Shown piece after piece: positions 1-11,745 of a stretch of 64,000 nt of DNA; position 1 is the first letter of the stretch; every line of letters starts with the position of its first letter. The notes below the pieces were generated by a model. The model saw nothing but the letters and a program-made list of their open reading frames with translations, was not told the origin of the DNA and made no database searches. The position numbers were made by a program, and so were the translations under genes. The stretch comes from Suillus spraguei (taxonomy: Eukaryota > Basidiomycota > Agaricomycetes > Boletales > Suillaceae), in assembly GCA_016800925.1 (NCBI GenBank), contig JABCPU010000302.1, positions 1 through 64,000 on the forward strand, in the 5' to 3' direction.

Positions 1-245
1 CCTATAAAACCGGATTTCCAATCCTTTCCGGTTCCTAACGTAGTCCGCTCTTCCGGAACCCCTATTTCCGGCATACCTCCGGAAAACATCTTGGAAACTC
101 CCTCCGAAAATCCTTCGGATTCCTTTCGGAAACTTTATCGGAAACTCATCCGGAAGCCCTCCGGATGCTTTCGCCCTATACTCCGGCTATAATCTTATCA
201 GTTTTGCCACTCAATTCATCGCTAATGAAACAAGTGTTTTCCTAA
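1..245. repeat. CCGGA-rich low-complexity DNA
   Basis: The first ~180 bases are dominated by degenerate copies of TCCGGA and CCGGAA spaced roughly every 10-25 bases. No reading frame or splice pattern could be supported. It could be eroded simple repeat or the inside of a transposon cut by the window edge. Confidence 0.4.
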
Positions 246-247
246 CA

Positions 248-660
248 TTGTTGGCCGAGCTGCCGGCTCCTTCCACCCCGCAACCAAGTGCTCTGGATAT
301 CTTCCAGAGCATTCAGGCTCTCGGGAAGAAGTTTGATGCCCTCCCCCAGACTTCGGGCGATCGTGCAGAAGCGTTGCATAAGCAGATGAAGTCCCGGGTC
401 AATGCATTGGACCAATGTTGGAGGGTTGGTTTGCCACCATAGAGGCCAAGGTTTGCGACGTCCAGATGAGGAGCTCCGTCAATGCAGTTTCCCTCGGTCA
501 CATGGGCAATGCCATCCATGCGTTCAACCGAACCGGCAAGTTGCCTGCCTTTGATCCTCCGGCTGGCCAATCCCTCGGTCACCCATACGGGCAACTTCAC
601 TCCTCATGCCTTCCGCATGTCGGTAATGCCAGTCTTCCGCCCTGAAGCGAAAGTCTAACC
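248..660 (+). other. Short unassigned open frames
   Basis: A 64-codon frame at 248-442 encodes a hydrophilic, possibly helical peptide (Ser/Pro start, then a charged stretch of about 45 residues). An overlapping frame follows at 415-645. The composition recalls gag-like segments of fungal retroelements, but no motif supports that. No function is assigned, and both frames may be chance. Confidence 0.15.
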
Positions 661-1770
661 ATTTATATCACTATCTCGGATATTGGTTTATGCAGGCAAG
701 CAGGATTTTTGCGAGGTTGAACTCGCGCCTCATTCAGTTGTGGACGGTTGGCTAGAACAAGCTATGGAGGGGCCGCTAGGTGTCGGAAAGGCAGAGCTCT
801 GGTGTGAACATTAATATTTCAGGTACGGTATGGTGCAGTGAGTCAAGTCCTTGTTTTTCAGATTCAAATAGTAAGCAGTCGGAAACCGGTGGGACCGACT
901 CAAGAGTTATCAGATGTCGCCTCAAATCTTGTCTTCCGACAACATACTCTGTCATCACCCATCCTGGACCTACGAACCATGCGGGTTTTGCAACATACAA
1001 AACCCGCGTCATTTTGGACCTATCACTTGCATGTGTCTTGACCGCAAACGCACGTGAATTCCCGTGGGCACTTCTATGGGTGTGCTCTCACTCTGCGACC
1101 GACGTTTTGACTTGCTTCTCAGAGCTGGTAAGTTGGTAAAACTTCTCTGGGAAAATCTGCGAGAGTGAACCAATGCATCATCCATTCAACAAGAGGGAAA
1201 GGGAGTTGGGTAATGGAGGAGAAGACGGTGGACTCGTTTTTGATTAGGAGCGAGGCGGAGGACTGTACCTGATGACCCTTCCTTCGATAGTCTTGAGTTC
1301 GGGTTCTTAGCTTACAAAGTGCAAAGGAAGATTCCGAATAAGGGAATTCCTGGAAGCCTTTTGACAATAGACCAAAACAACGCCTACTAATCTCTCAGAT
1401 CTGGACTTTCATGCGCTGGCCCTCCTGGCAGTCTGGCGCAAGTTAGTGCTGCGGCGAATTTTCATATCAATATAAGCCAGGCGTTATGCGTGAAGCTTCA
1501 TGCCTTTGACGCGGTCGTGATAAACAATGTGACACGTGGATCATCCAAGTCGATATGGGCGTGATATTCTCGAACACTAAGGATGAGGCGTGGTCCCAGT
1601 ACAAACATCTGCACGGCCTGGGCAATTTGAAGAATGCAATAATAGACGTCAACTCCCAAGGCAGATGAACCCTGTCGAAAACTATAGGTCAATACATCAT
1701 TAATAACCACGAGATAACAGCTATGAGATGCCAAGCTACCATCTCCTGGTTCTTTCTCATACAAACAATC
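661..1770. other. No gene seen
   Basis: About 1.1 kb with only short, mutually overlapping frames and no recognisable domain. It may contain untranslated or decayed sequence downstream of the FunK1 relic, which ends at 1776 on the minus strand. No repeat longer than about 12 bp was noticed. Confidence 0.3.
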
Positions 1771-1775
1771 AAAAA

Positions 1776-4126
1776 TCAAGCATATCGAGCCTTCTTCCCT
1801 TGATTTTTTGGTGGAAGCGATGTTTCATCTCCCGGTCTGGGCCTCTTCTGCTTCAGGAGATTGGAGAGCGGACAAAGTTCTATGCCACCAGCACGCCGTT
1901 GCGCATCATTAAGATATGTTGCCGCTTTTGTGTGCATATCGTTCAGAAGACCATCGTCGAGCGTTAGCGTGGGAAATTTTGCCTCCGCCTTTTCATAGCC
2001 ATCTTGGAGAGCATGTGCGAAATCAGGAATATAGGGCTGCAAACATTAAAGCACGTCTTTGAAAGGAGATTTTCAAGCTTCGTTTGGAGTTGTCCAGTGT
2101 GGAGGAAGAAGTGAAGGCGTGATGTCTGGCCGACCGTACCAGGGAAGGCCGAATGATATTCTTTCAACTGAGCATGTGCTTCAAAAGAATGGTCGGCGTT
2201 CGCCGTCTTCGTATCCGTGTGATAAAATAAAATCCAGGTAAATGCCCACCATATGGATTCAATGTCGTGCAGGAAATTCATGCGAAATGAAGGTTGTGCC
2301 GATGGTGTGCATGACGTGGGAAGAAAAGGTAATTCTGGCTTTCTACTTCCACCGCCATGAAATGCATTGTTCCCTGTCGACGATTAACAGTGAAAGAGAT
2401 CATCTTCAAAAACTCTTACCGTTCGAACATCATTAGAAGAGTCTGAATCTATCTCTTTCGCGTACTCGAAGTCACCCAACTTCCCCACACCCTCGACCCA
2501 AATTGCGTTCCCGACGCTGAAATCGCGATGAACCCAGCCTGCTTTGTGCAAATAATACAAGGCTAAGGTTGAATGAGTGACTGAGAAAGGAGAGTGACAG
2601 TGGTTTGCTCACCCATAAGTGCACCGGACAAGCAAGTCAGATTATTGGCCAAAGAGGTGATATCCTTGAGAGCGACTCCGACATCATGAAAGACAGTGCG
2701 AGTATGGACTCTGTGTGGGATTTTGTGCGCAATAATGCCCAATTGTGTGGAAAAAAGGGCAGACAGCTGACCAGAGTCGGGGACGTCGCCTTTGCTAGAT
2801 AAATGTCGTTTCGTGGAGAGGGTAGGATTGAGATCGATGGACACCCAGGTACGATTATGCTCTTCTGCAACCATCGGGGTCTCGTCTCGGGTATCGTCGA
2901 TTGCGACATCCTGCCAGAGCCGGACTCCGACGAAGTGCCTCTTGGCATTCGCCAACTCATCTGGTTGCAGCTTCTTCTCACAGGAAGCCAAGATATTTTT
3001 TAGGATCTCGCCCTCTGATTGACGTCCAGCTTCTCTCCATGAATCTTTGACAGCAACTTTCTTTCCCTCGGCGTCCGTAGCTTCGTACACGCGAGTTCCA
3101 CGCCCAACCATAGAGTCTGCGCCATAAGTTGCAAGTTCACGTGTCGTGGTGAACACTTCATCCCCGATAGTGAACTTGTATTGGAAAACCTCCCCATCAC
3201 GGATCCGCTCGACAGTGGGGTCCCATCCGAGTCTTTCACAGCAGAAGACTTAGACGCAAATCCAAGAGCGTAAAAGAGCGAGATAACACCATCAATATTC
3301 TAGATGTACCATGCCTGTTAGCGCCCTGACACCCAGCGCGATATGTCTGCGTACCTCGAAGAAGTTGATAGGTTCTGTAACCGCAAGGAGCGCGCGATTG
3401 CTGAGCCACAGTCTCAATTGCGTGTCCTCGATTGTGATACCAAACGCAAACCGACGAAGAGGATCCTCGCGCATGATATTGTGAAGACTCCAGATTATTT
3501 TCTCTTCGTCCTAGAGTAGGCTTTATGAGCGGACGCCGACAAGATCGATCTGTAACAACTTACATCTCGGAGAGACTCAATATCCCGTCCCTTCTTGAAC
3601 TCGAATGGCACAGCAATATCGAACCAATGGATCTTGGGCTCGGTTTTTTCGTTGCTAAGTACAAGGTATCCATCAGGCCTGGAAGTATTGTTGCGCTCCG
3701 AGAGGGGTGTTCCGTTTGGGTTCGCTAGGAAGGACACTCTGTGATCCGGGACTTCCGCCAAAATTTCAGCGATGATGCGACCGAGGGGCTTAAACGCATT
3801 CTCTTCGGACTCTTTCGATGTGGCAGGTGGGGTAAAGTCTGTCCATCGCAAGCCACTCTCGTGTCGGTGAGAATCCTGCACTTTGTCAAGTCGTTGCGTA
3901 TCCGCTGCAGATTCGGCTGAGAGGGACCGGCACCGACACATTTCACTAGGCAATCAAATGGAACCTGCAGATACCTTCTCAAATCAGCGAGAACAGCAAT
4001 GCGGCCTAGTTTCAGATCCCCCGTGCGATAATCAGCGTGTGAGGTATGACGAGCGACTGGAACTGTATCTGGCGATAACATTGGGGAATTCTGTGATGGT
4101 GGTGTATGAGGGGTGAGCATCATCAT
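1776..4126 (-). pseudogene. FunK1-type fungal protein kinase, decayed copy 1
   Basis: FunK1 kinases are an expanded protein kinase-like family of multicellular fungi. Read on the minus strand, the parts appear in the correct order: a Pro/Ser-rich start (ATG at 4126), an N-terminal region at 3495-3953 with a PFEFKKG segment, an exon at about 3310-3475 (REDPLRRFAFGITIED), and an ATP-binding region at 2880-3156 containing VYEATDAEGKKVAVKDSW, whose VAVK holds the presumed catalytic Lys. The catalytic loop HRDFSVGN lies near 2500-2530, followed by GDFEYAK in the DFG position. A C-lobe FLHDIESIWW motif is near 2250. A GTAAGT/TAG intron near 3480-3530 is clean. The frame breaks near 3890, 3255, 2285 and 2060 without good splice sites, so I read this as a recent pseudogene. 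Untypical introns or assembly indels are the alternatives. Confidence 0.75.
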
Positions 4127-4376
4127 TCGATGAGGCAGGTAAGGACAATGTGCCTTTGGCAAGATGAAACCGTAATTTTTCCACAAGAACAGGATTGTTA
4201 CTGCAGCGTTATATTTAGAACTTAAATCCTTGCCATTTAACGGACTCGCAAGTGTGGCTACGTACCTCGCAGGGACTAAGAGGAAGTCGTACTCTGGTAG
4301 ATCAGTGTCACGGTATTAGTATAACTTAGGAAAACTGAACGGTCACGTGGTGCGATTTCGACTGCAGATCTGAAGT
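4127..4376. promoter_or_regulatory. Intergenic spacer between divergent genes
   Basis: A 250-bp spacer separates the start of the minus-strand FunK1 relic from the plus-strand Ser/Pro-rich gene. Such a head-to-head spacer would hold both promoters. No TATA box or regulator site was convincingly identified. Confidence 0.3.
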
Positions 4377-6285
4377 ATGACTACAGCACCCTCAGTTCAT
4401 CTTTTCCCCATATCACATGCTGCTCTCGCATCTCTTTCTGCATTCACAGCTGCCTCTCCTTCTGCCATACCTAGTTCTTCGGTCTCCTTAGCCCAAACTA
4501 TCGGCACCATCGTTGATATCCTCGCCGGCGTGGACGATGCTCTCCACATCAGCGTCATTTTCATCGCATTCGCCCTCCGCGTCCATCACTCTTCCCCAAC
4601 AAAAGCCTTTACCTTCTCCCGCGCTACCTCTCCATGTCACACAGAGCCCAATATCCTACTCTTCTGACATTTCCTCCCTCACGCTTTCTCAAAGTGCTTC
4701 GCAACAGCACGATGGGCCCTCTCGTGGGACTAGCCAAGAAGGCGTGGTTCCTGATCGTCATAGCTTCAATGGCCATCAAGAGGTGACAATCACCATTCCT
4801 CCTGCGCACGTCATCTCAGAACTTACCATGCCCACTGGCGTCCGTTCTCTGCCTTCGAAACAGATTTCATCAGCGACACCCCTACTTGTGCAACACTCAT
4901 CCGGACGAGACAGCGAGTTTCTCGACATGCGTCTACGCAACATTTTGTGTGAGATGTACAACGCTGAGATGTGTAGCGAAGGACGGAAAGTGGAGAGATT
5001 GACTGGCATTGTGAGGACGTCATGTGATGCAATCGGGTCTGGTGCGCTTCCCTTTCCCCTTCTTGTGCACTGCCATGTACTAACTCACGCACACAGTATC
5101 ACCGACACTAATCCAAGAACTCCACCGAGCCCCTCCCCTTCACCCGTCCCTCCAAGCCCGATCCCAAGCGAACACAGTCCAAACATCTTCATCACTTCAC
5201 CCCATCCCCATCCCCTTCGCACTCACACTCGCATACACGCTCTACCTCGCATTCTCACTCCTCTCACACCCATAGCCAAGGCCACCCCAAATCCACCACC
5301 CACACAGTCACCACCCCTCAGTCCCCATGCTCAACACCCCCAATACGCATTGCATACATCCACGCCCTCCCCTACATCTTCCGAATTCTCAGCGTTCGGG
5401 AGACACGGGAGACAGCCGACTATAACATTGACGCCTACTCCTAATGCTGCACGACGTACCTTTGGTATGCTTCTGTAGAGTCCACGAGGGACCATCTTGC
5501 CCGAGTGTTTGGGTGACACTTATGCGGTGTATAACCCCTTCCCTGGGCCATATCACCCGGACTATCTCAGTCAGAATTGGGTACCACCCAGTATGGCTGG
5601 CGTCAATAGTGTCACCAATGAGGCGTTACCGTTCTCGGGGGTCGTCAATGTCGACGGGGAAGCAGGCTCCAACGCATCTTCGTCTAACGCATCTCCGCAT
5701 ACTAATAGCGGCGGCAATGTTCCCAACAACGCCAATACCAACGCCAACTCGAATTTCGGCACGACGGGGCATACTGCCAAGCGCCGTCGTATGAGCACTG
5801 ACAGCGTGTCAGAACATCCTAGTAGCGCGGTTTCTTACTCCTCATATGGAGGAGACAGTTTCAGGACTGGTTCTGGCGCAATGAGCGCAGGTACTTCTTT
5901 GTCTTCACGGCGTAGCAGCATGGATTTCCCTTTCTTCAGTCCCTACACTGTTTTCCGAGGGAGCGGTAACAATGCGGTTTGGCCCCACTCTAGCAACGGC
6001 GGCGGAGCTGAGCGCAGCCCGCAATTTGTGCACCCTCCAATGTTACCCGAGGCTGTCGGAACCTCTGATGGACATGCACATGGGCATGGACGCAGTGGTC
6101 ATGGATACGGGATGGATTTCCTGTACCCACCAATCATGCTTCCGCAAGAGGAAGAGAGCCTTTTCGCGACTTATTTGCACCCACCAATGATTCTTCCGCA
6201 GGAGGTGAGCAGGTGCAGCACGGGTACGAATATGGACAAGGGGAGTATTACGAGACAGGCATCATGCAGCAGTACTAGACCGTAG
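4377..6285 (+). CDS. Ser/Pro-rich protein with transcription-factor-like tail
   Basis: Three long plus-strand frames overlap between 4377 and 6285. The middle part (5100-5420) is best read in the frame that gives a Ser-His dipeptide run. The last part (about 5500-6285) is one open frame of about 260 codons with an Asn/Ser run, a basic AKRRRMSTDS patch that could act as a nuclear signal, a RRSSMDFPF stretch and three copies of an HPPM-L-P-Q-E type motif. Such compositions are common in C-terminal regions of basidiomycete transcription factors. No homeodomain, zinc finger, bZIP, HMG or GATA domain could be found, so the DNA-binding part is either upstream of frame changes or absent. Frames must switch near 5090 and 5440-5500, by introns or by mutation. 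Function is not assigned. Confidence 0.5.
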
Positions 6286-7060
6286 GATGTTGCAGCATTC
6301 TGCGTTCTGCGCTCGTTCCGTGAGGAACGTCTTTTCCCTCTGTCTGCCCTTTCGTCCGTCTCATCCTCTCCTGCATTAGAATCGGCATTCATTACATTCT
6401 CAACTGACGCACGACCGACCCTCTGAACGCATTGACATGATCTACGCCATCTTACGACAATTCTCGTCTTGTCTATCGTCTCCCTCTGCAAATGTGTAGA
6501 GTTCACACATTACATGACCTTTCTTTTCCTCGTTTTCTCATTGTGCTCGGTTCCTAATCGTCGTCATCCCTTTCGCAATCATTTTCTCTCATCATCTCTA
6601 TGTCTCCTCATCTCCACTCCGGCACGCTCGCTCAAGGCACTCGCGCAGCTTAGACTCATAGAATCCTTCCATTTTGTCGTAATTCATCTCCATTGTGTAT
6701 CGGTGCTTCTACTATAATCGACTCCATGCGCGAGTCTCGTTGGCTCTGTTCGTGACGCCAGTGAATCTGTTTCATTGTACCACGTACTCTCCTTTTCCTT
6801 GTATTCCACCGTTCCTCTTTTATCCGCTTCATTGTATTCCTTCACCCTCGTTTCCCTACCCTCGATCCTAAATGTCACTGCCACGTATTCCACCCTTCCG
6901 AACACACCTTCCATTCCCTTACACCCATTCATACATATTTTTGGAAGATAACTCCTCATTTAGCAGCTTTTTGTCGGTCGTTTGTATACTCACTCACGAC
7001 ATACGTACATGACATCGCGAAGGGCTTCGCGGATGAAGCCCCCCAATGGAAAATGGTTAT
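6286..7060. other. Pyrimidine-rich 3' flank of the Ser/Pro-rich gene
   Basis: The plus strand is rich in C and T for about 700 bases after the stop codon at about 6283, as is usual for basidiomycete 3' regions. No coding potential is supported. Confidence 0.35.
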
Positions 7061-9000
7061 ATCTATCTACTAGTTTTGGTTCGAGCGAAGGTTTAGGAGT
7101 AACATTGACGGCAAGCTGAGTGGTTTGGGTCTCGTGCCTCTATCGCTTTGTGGAGTTGGTATTCTAGATGGGCTTATCATCTCAGGTACGCTGGTCTTGT
7201 GGTAATGCTTAAAGTTTCTATAACAGTATAATACCTTGAAGCAGAAAATCAGTACGGCACACATTCACCCATTCTCATTCCAGGGGTATACCGGATTCGG
7301 AATACAGAGTTACCCTCCGCCGACGCGTGTAAGACATCATAGAACTGAAAAAGTACGTACGACCAACTGCGAGTAGAGGAACGCACGCACTTCTGGCTCT
7401 ATCACGGAGGTCACGGTCAAACATTGAGCCTCGCATGCAACCGGTCCGAGCGATTGGAGATTGGACAAATACAAGTGTTGGTCAACGCTCTGTGTTCACT
7501 ATCCGACTAAGTAGACGGGGATCTTGAGGACCAGAACTGCGACGCCCCTGAGGAGAGTTTTGATCATTGGAGTACCGGGTCAATATGATGTGTACCTCGT
7601 ACCCTGTTGGACGAAGTTGGGAGCCAAGAACATTCTATCCATCGATCAGATATTTTTCTTTGGAAGTTGGACGAGAAGCGTGAGCCGGGTAAGGACAAAC
7701 TAGCTCTAGATTGATTCCGAGCAATAGCACATGATGATCTATTTGATGATGATCAATTATCGCGAAGCAGACAAGAAGAGGCCTCAAAACCAAGCAACCC
7801 CTCCTTAGCGACTTCTTCGTAACCGCGACGAACTGTATTCCAAGACATCCGGAGTTGGAGAAGATCTCGATACGTTCAGAAAGTTCCTATTCGTCAATTC
7901 CTGGATAGTCACGTATTTTACGTCGACAGAGGTACCTGGCCGTTGGTTCCATTTTATAGGGAGCCTCAACATCGTGCGGAATTGAGTCATGGTTGACTGC
8001 ATTCTCGAGCCCGACCCTTGAACCATTAAAGTTTAGGCCAGGAATGCATAAGAAAATGAATATTATGCCTCATGTAAACCCGTAAATGCTCTCCGCGGGC
8101 AAGGTTCAATCAAACACGTCGATCACACGGGAGTTCTATTCTGTTCTTACGTCTGCATGCGCCCTAAGACGCCGTTATCGTTTTTGTTCCATTTGTAACA
8201 AGCATTGACAATTTGAGATCTCTGGAACGGAAGAGACGAATTGAGAAAGTGCAGAGGAGTAGAATAATTATCGTACCAGATATGCAATCGCCTTCTGTGA
8301 GGTTGTAGATAACTGAAATGAAAGATGAGATGGGGAGAAGAAGTGTAGGCGTGCATCATTATTTTCAATGAGGCGGCGTATGTTACTGTTTTGAATTTTG
8401 AACATCAACTGACCGCTGCGCTGTCTGGATGAAAGGATGAAGAGTTCAAGGTCCGTTCGTGGTGGCATTGACATCGCGTCGACTCCGCAGAAGGTAGGAA
8501 TATTATAAACTTCTGTAAGACTTTGAACAAATTGAGTATTCCAAGCTGCTGGTTCGCGGCTCTCTTCCGCCGCAACTGTAAAAAATCAGCCATTGCGTCC
8601 ACAGTTCAGGCTCTTTCGCTGGGAATTAACTTCACCTTTATTAGTGCAACCCTACGCAACCTGGAGAGAATGATGGTATCAAGATTTCCTCCATGATACA
8701 ATGAACAAGTCTTTACAGTCCTGATTACATAACTAACCAACCAACTGGCACGCCATGTTGCCACAAGGATATGTTCCTAGGATACGGCTCATCGTTATGT
8801 ATCGGAAGAAAACCGAAGAGGTGAAGATCAAACACGGACCCAACACTCGAGCCTGAACAGCTAACGATCTTTGGTCGCCGAAGCAAGGTCCGAGAGCAGC
8901 AAGCCCGGGTAACGACACTAGCCATCAGTGAATTGATGAGTCCGTGATATGGTAGCCGTGAGAAATATAGGATGATATAATTCTGCTCCTGCTGAATATA
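7061..9000. other. No gene supported; weak minus-strand exon candidates
   Basis: Nearly 2 kb with only short frames. On the minus strand, 7805-8026 and 8733-8918 are open in more than one frame and look slightly protein-like, the latter with a hydrophobic run. Neither has a recognisable motif or convincing splice partners. I list them as possible remains of a decayed multi-exon gene and assign nothing. Confidence 0.2.
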
Positions 9001-9020
9001 CCTACGAGTCCACCACCCGT

Positions 9021-9074
9021 TGTGCCTTCGGCACAGGAAGCAAAAGGAGTGCTTCGCACTCCTTTTGCTTCCTG
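9021..9074. repeat. Two adjacent perfect hairpins
   Basis: Bases 9021-9035 form a 6-bp inverted repeat around TTC (TGTGCC / GGCACA). Bases 9034-9074 form a perfect 19-bp inverted repeat (9034-9052 with 9056-9074), also around TTC. The two share their border bases, so only one can fold at a time over the overlap. They lie at the start of a repeat-rich block. A transposon end or a transcribed hairpin are both possible. Confidence 0.7.
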
Positions 9075-9200
9075 GCTAAGGCTTCATCCTAATAATTATG
9101 TTTGCCTTCCTGGCCTTGGCTTCATCCCAATAATTCTCTTTTGCCCACACACTTTTTGGCTTTCTGGCCTTGGCTTCATCCTAATAATTATCTTTAATAA
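9058..9200 (+). repeat. Dispersed CTTGGCTTCATCCTAATAATT repeat block
   Basis: A segment beginning with a form of CCTGGCC and containing GGCTTCATCCTAATAATT occurs about three times in tandem here (spacing roughly 45-65 bp). It recurs once near 10275-10305 with one change (GGCTCCATCCTAATAATT). The recurrence 1.1 kb away on the same strand suggests the two sites mark ends or internal repeats of one unknown element spanning about 9.0-10.3 kb. Confidence 0.5.
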
Positions 9201-9435
9201 TGATAATAGGTCTTGAAATAAATTATAACTTTAACCAATATTTTGAGAGAAGTAAAAGTACCACATCACCATCTTTGTGAGTTTATATTGCCCATCTCAT
9301 CCTCATGTCATTGCATTTGATTTTGATTTTTTTCAAATTATTTACTGCAAACTATTAACTTGAATAAATTTTTTGTGTCAAGTTTTAATAGGGGGCAACA
9401 GTATTAAGTTGTCACACAACAAAATCATGCAAGTG

Positions 9436-9845
9436 TCCCATCTCCCATCTCCTGTTACTGGTCTCCTGTCTCTCATTTCCTCTTACCAGTCTGCTGTCTC
9501 CCATCTTGTGTCTCCCGATCTCCCATCTTGTGTCTCCCGATCTCCCATCTTGTGTCTCCCGTCTCCCGTCTCCTGTCTCCCGTCTCCCGTCTCCCGTCTC
9601 CCGTCTCCCGTCTCCCGTCTCCCGTCTCCCGTCTCCCGTCTCCCGTCTCCCATCTCCCGTCTCCCGTCTCCCGTCTCCCGTCTCCCGTCTCCCGTCTCCC
9701 GTCTCCCGTCTCCCGTCTCCCGTCTCCCGTCTCCCGTCTCCCGTCTCCCGTCTCCCGTCTCCCGTCTCCCGTCTCCCGTCTCCCGTCTCCCGTCTCCCGT
9801 CTCCCGTCTCCCGTCTCCCGTCTCCCACCTCCTGTCTCCCATGCC
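9436..9845 (+). repeat. 7-bp minisatellite (CCCGTCT)n
   Basis: The core from about 9555 to 9830 is an almost uninterrupted array of CCCGTCT, roughly 39 units. Variant units (CCCATCT, CCTGTCT, CTTGTGTCTCCCGAT) lie at both edges, mainly on the left. Because 7 is not a multiple of 3, every frame on both strands stays open and encodes a heptapeptide repeat, so the 130-170 codon frames here are a by-product, not genes. The unit is not a fungal telomere repeat. Confidence 0.95.
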
Positions 9846-9849
9846 TTCA

Positions 9850-11380
9850 TTCTCTCCTCCCCATGCTCTTCTGTCCCCCATCTCTCCATCCTAATGATCA
9901 TAGCAGCTTTTTAAACAAATAACATGATTTTTCAAATGACAAAGTTCAAATTCTTTGATAGCCAAAATATAATCAATCTAAGAGAAATTTATCAGAAGAT
10001 TTTTCCTGAGGGTGGGGGAGGACACTTCCAGCCTGCTGGCAACTTCCAACCTGGTATTGGTGCCTGATGGAGTAGCTTGTCATAGGTATCAACCTGTTCC
10101 TGACAACTTGACCATGGTGCCATCACTCCTTCCAGCCCCTGATGAGTTCCTTCTGTTTTTACCTATCAGCCATCTTCTGCAATTGCACTCATTTTTTGCT
10201 TGCCCTCCTTTTTTGCTTTCCACTCCTTTGCACTCCTTTTTAGCTTCACTTTTAGCTTCACACTCCCTTTGGCTCCCTGGCCTTGGCTCCATCCTAATAA
10301 TTTGGTTTTACCCCAGCTTCAGACAACCCATGGCAAATTTGACCAGCTGCGCAGTCACGTGACCAAATCACGCAATCACACAATGGGACAACTGTTGAAT
10401 CAGCACTCGACAAAACCACGCGAGAAATTAAGTGAGCTAACCGAAACGCACACGAGCATAAGCGAAAACCACATGGCCCTATGCGATGTACGCAAGCTAG
10501 CGACAACTTTCCCACCCGTTCTCCCTTTCTTCTTAGAGATGTATACAGCGAAAAATATGAGTGATCGGTACATAGCCATGGATGTCTGAAAATCCATTTT
10601 ACCATGAGGAGTTGAGTTTGTGACAAGATCATGATGTTGCACTGCTGCAGCGATCAATATGCAATAGCATCACACTTGTTGACTCATACCATATTCATAT
10701 TCCTTAATTTATGTTTTGAACTACCAAGTGATATAAGACTTTATCACGGAAAGCACCATTAGCACTCGTAACCTAATGTAGATTCCTATGAGAGTTTCCA
10801 ACAAGGCCATGACTTTGTGCCATCATGGCCAGTGAGGTATGATAGTGTAATTAGGTACCATTTGTTGAGCAATATAATATTCCCTCATTTATATTTGATT
10901 TACAAAACTATATAAGTGGGTTCAAATATTGCGTGAATTGCAATGTCATCCAAGGTCATGCACGTGACCATCACCCTGCTCCGCAAGGTCAGAAAATCAG
11001 GACCCAAACACTCATTCACAATGACGATTTATTTGTACATGTATGTGTCCCACAGTAAATGACTAGTTCTTTGGCGCTACTATGATATTCTCAATCAATC
11101 CCTTGTTTTGACTGTTGTATCAGCCTCTAGGGTTCAAACATTTACAGGTATAGCTAAATTCATTGTCAATGACCGTTTACATCAACAGCTCCAGATTTTA
11201 CTGATGAATTGTCGTGGATAACCCCAAATCATGTGACCAGCGCAAGTGGCTGAAATTGATTTGTTATTGTTTGTGCAGAGCAAGGTGAAAGTCGGCAACA
11301 CTGAACCCTATGTACCGTACTATTAGGTAAGGCTTAGGTAAGCCATTTGAAAATTTTCACACAAGTTCCTTTCAATTTTG
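9850..11380. other. No gene seen
   Basis: AT-leaning DNA between two minisatellites. It includes the outlying dispersed repeat at about 10275-10305. Open frames at 10012-10362 and 10200-10589 lack any motif, splice pattern or codon regularity and are not annotated as genes. Confidence 0.3.
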
Positions 11381-11419
11381 TTTCACCACTACTACCACCA
11401 CCCTCTTGAGCTCAGTGTT

Positions 11420-11745
11420 TCCTGACCTCCCTGGCCTTTCCTTGTGTTCCCTCCCCAGCCCTTTGTGGTGGTCCCTCCTTGGCCTTTCCTCATGGTCCCT
11501 CCCTGGCCCTTTGTGGTGGTCCTTCCCTGGCTTTTCCTCATGGTCCCTCCCTGGCCTTTCCTCGTGGTTCCTCCCTGGTCCTTCGTGGTGGACCCTCCTT
11601 GGCCCTTCCTCATGGTCCCATCCTGGCCCTTTGTGGTCCCCTCCTTGGCCCTTCCTCATGGTCCCCTCCTTGGCCCTTCCTCTTGGTCCCTCCTTGGCCC
11701 TTCCTCATGGTCCCATCCTGGCTCTTCCTTGTGGCCACTCTGTCA
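11420..11745 (+). repeat. 24-bp degenerate minisatellite
   Basis: Roughly 13 imperfect tandem copies of a 24-bp unit of the type CTGGCCTTTCCTCATGGTCC plus CTCC. Variant units have TTTGTGGTGGT in the centre. As 24 is a multiple of 3, frames on both strands stay open with eight-residue repeats (Trp/Pro/Phe-rich on plus, Gly/Arg/Lys-rich on minus). These are not supported as proteins. Confidence 0.9.

Noticed and set aside
7805..8925. A multi-exon minus-strand gene such as a transporter
   Set aside because: One frame has a hydrophobic run, but several frames are open together and no family motif or intron borders could be confirmed.
9555..9830. Possible telomeric or subtelomeric repeat
   Set aside because: The unit CCCGTCT/AGACGGG is not the TTAGGG-type fungal telomere repeat, and the array is internal with unique DNA on both sides.
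9436..9845. CRISPR-like array
   Set aside because: The units are contiguous without spacers, and the DNA is from a eukaryote.
9373..9922. Several 130-170 codon frames on both strands with heptapeptide repeats
   Set aside because: They are a direct result of the 7-bp satellite, which keeps every frame open. No splice sites or non-repeat domain exist.
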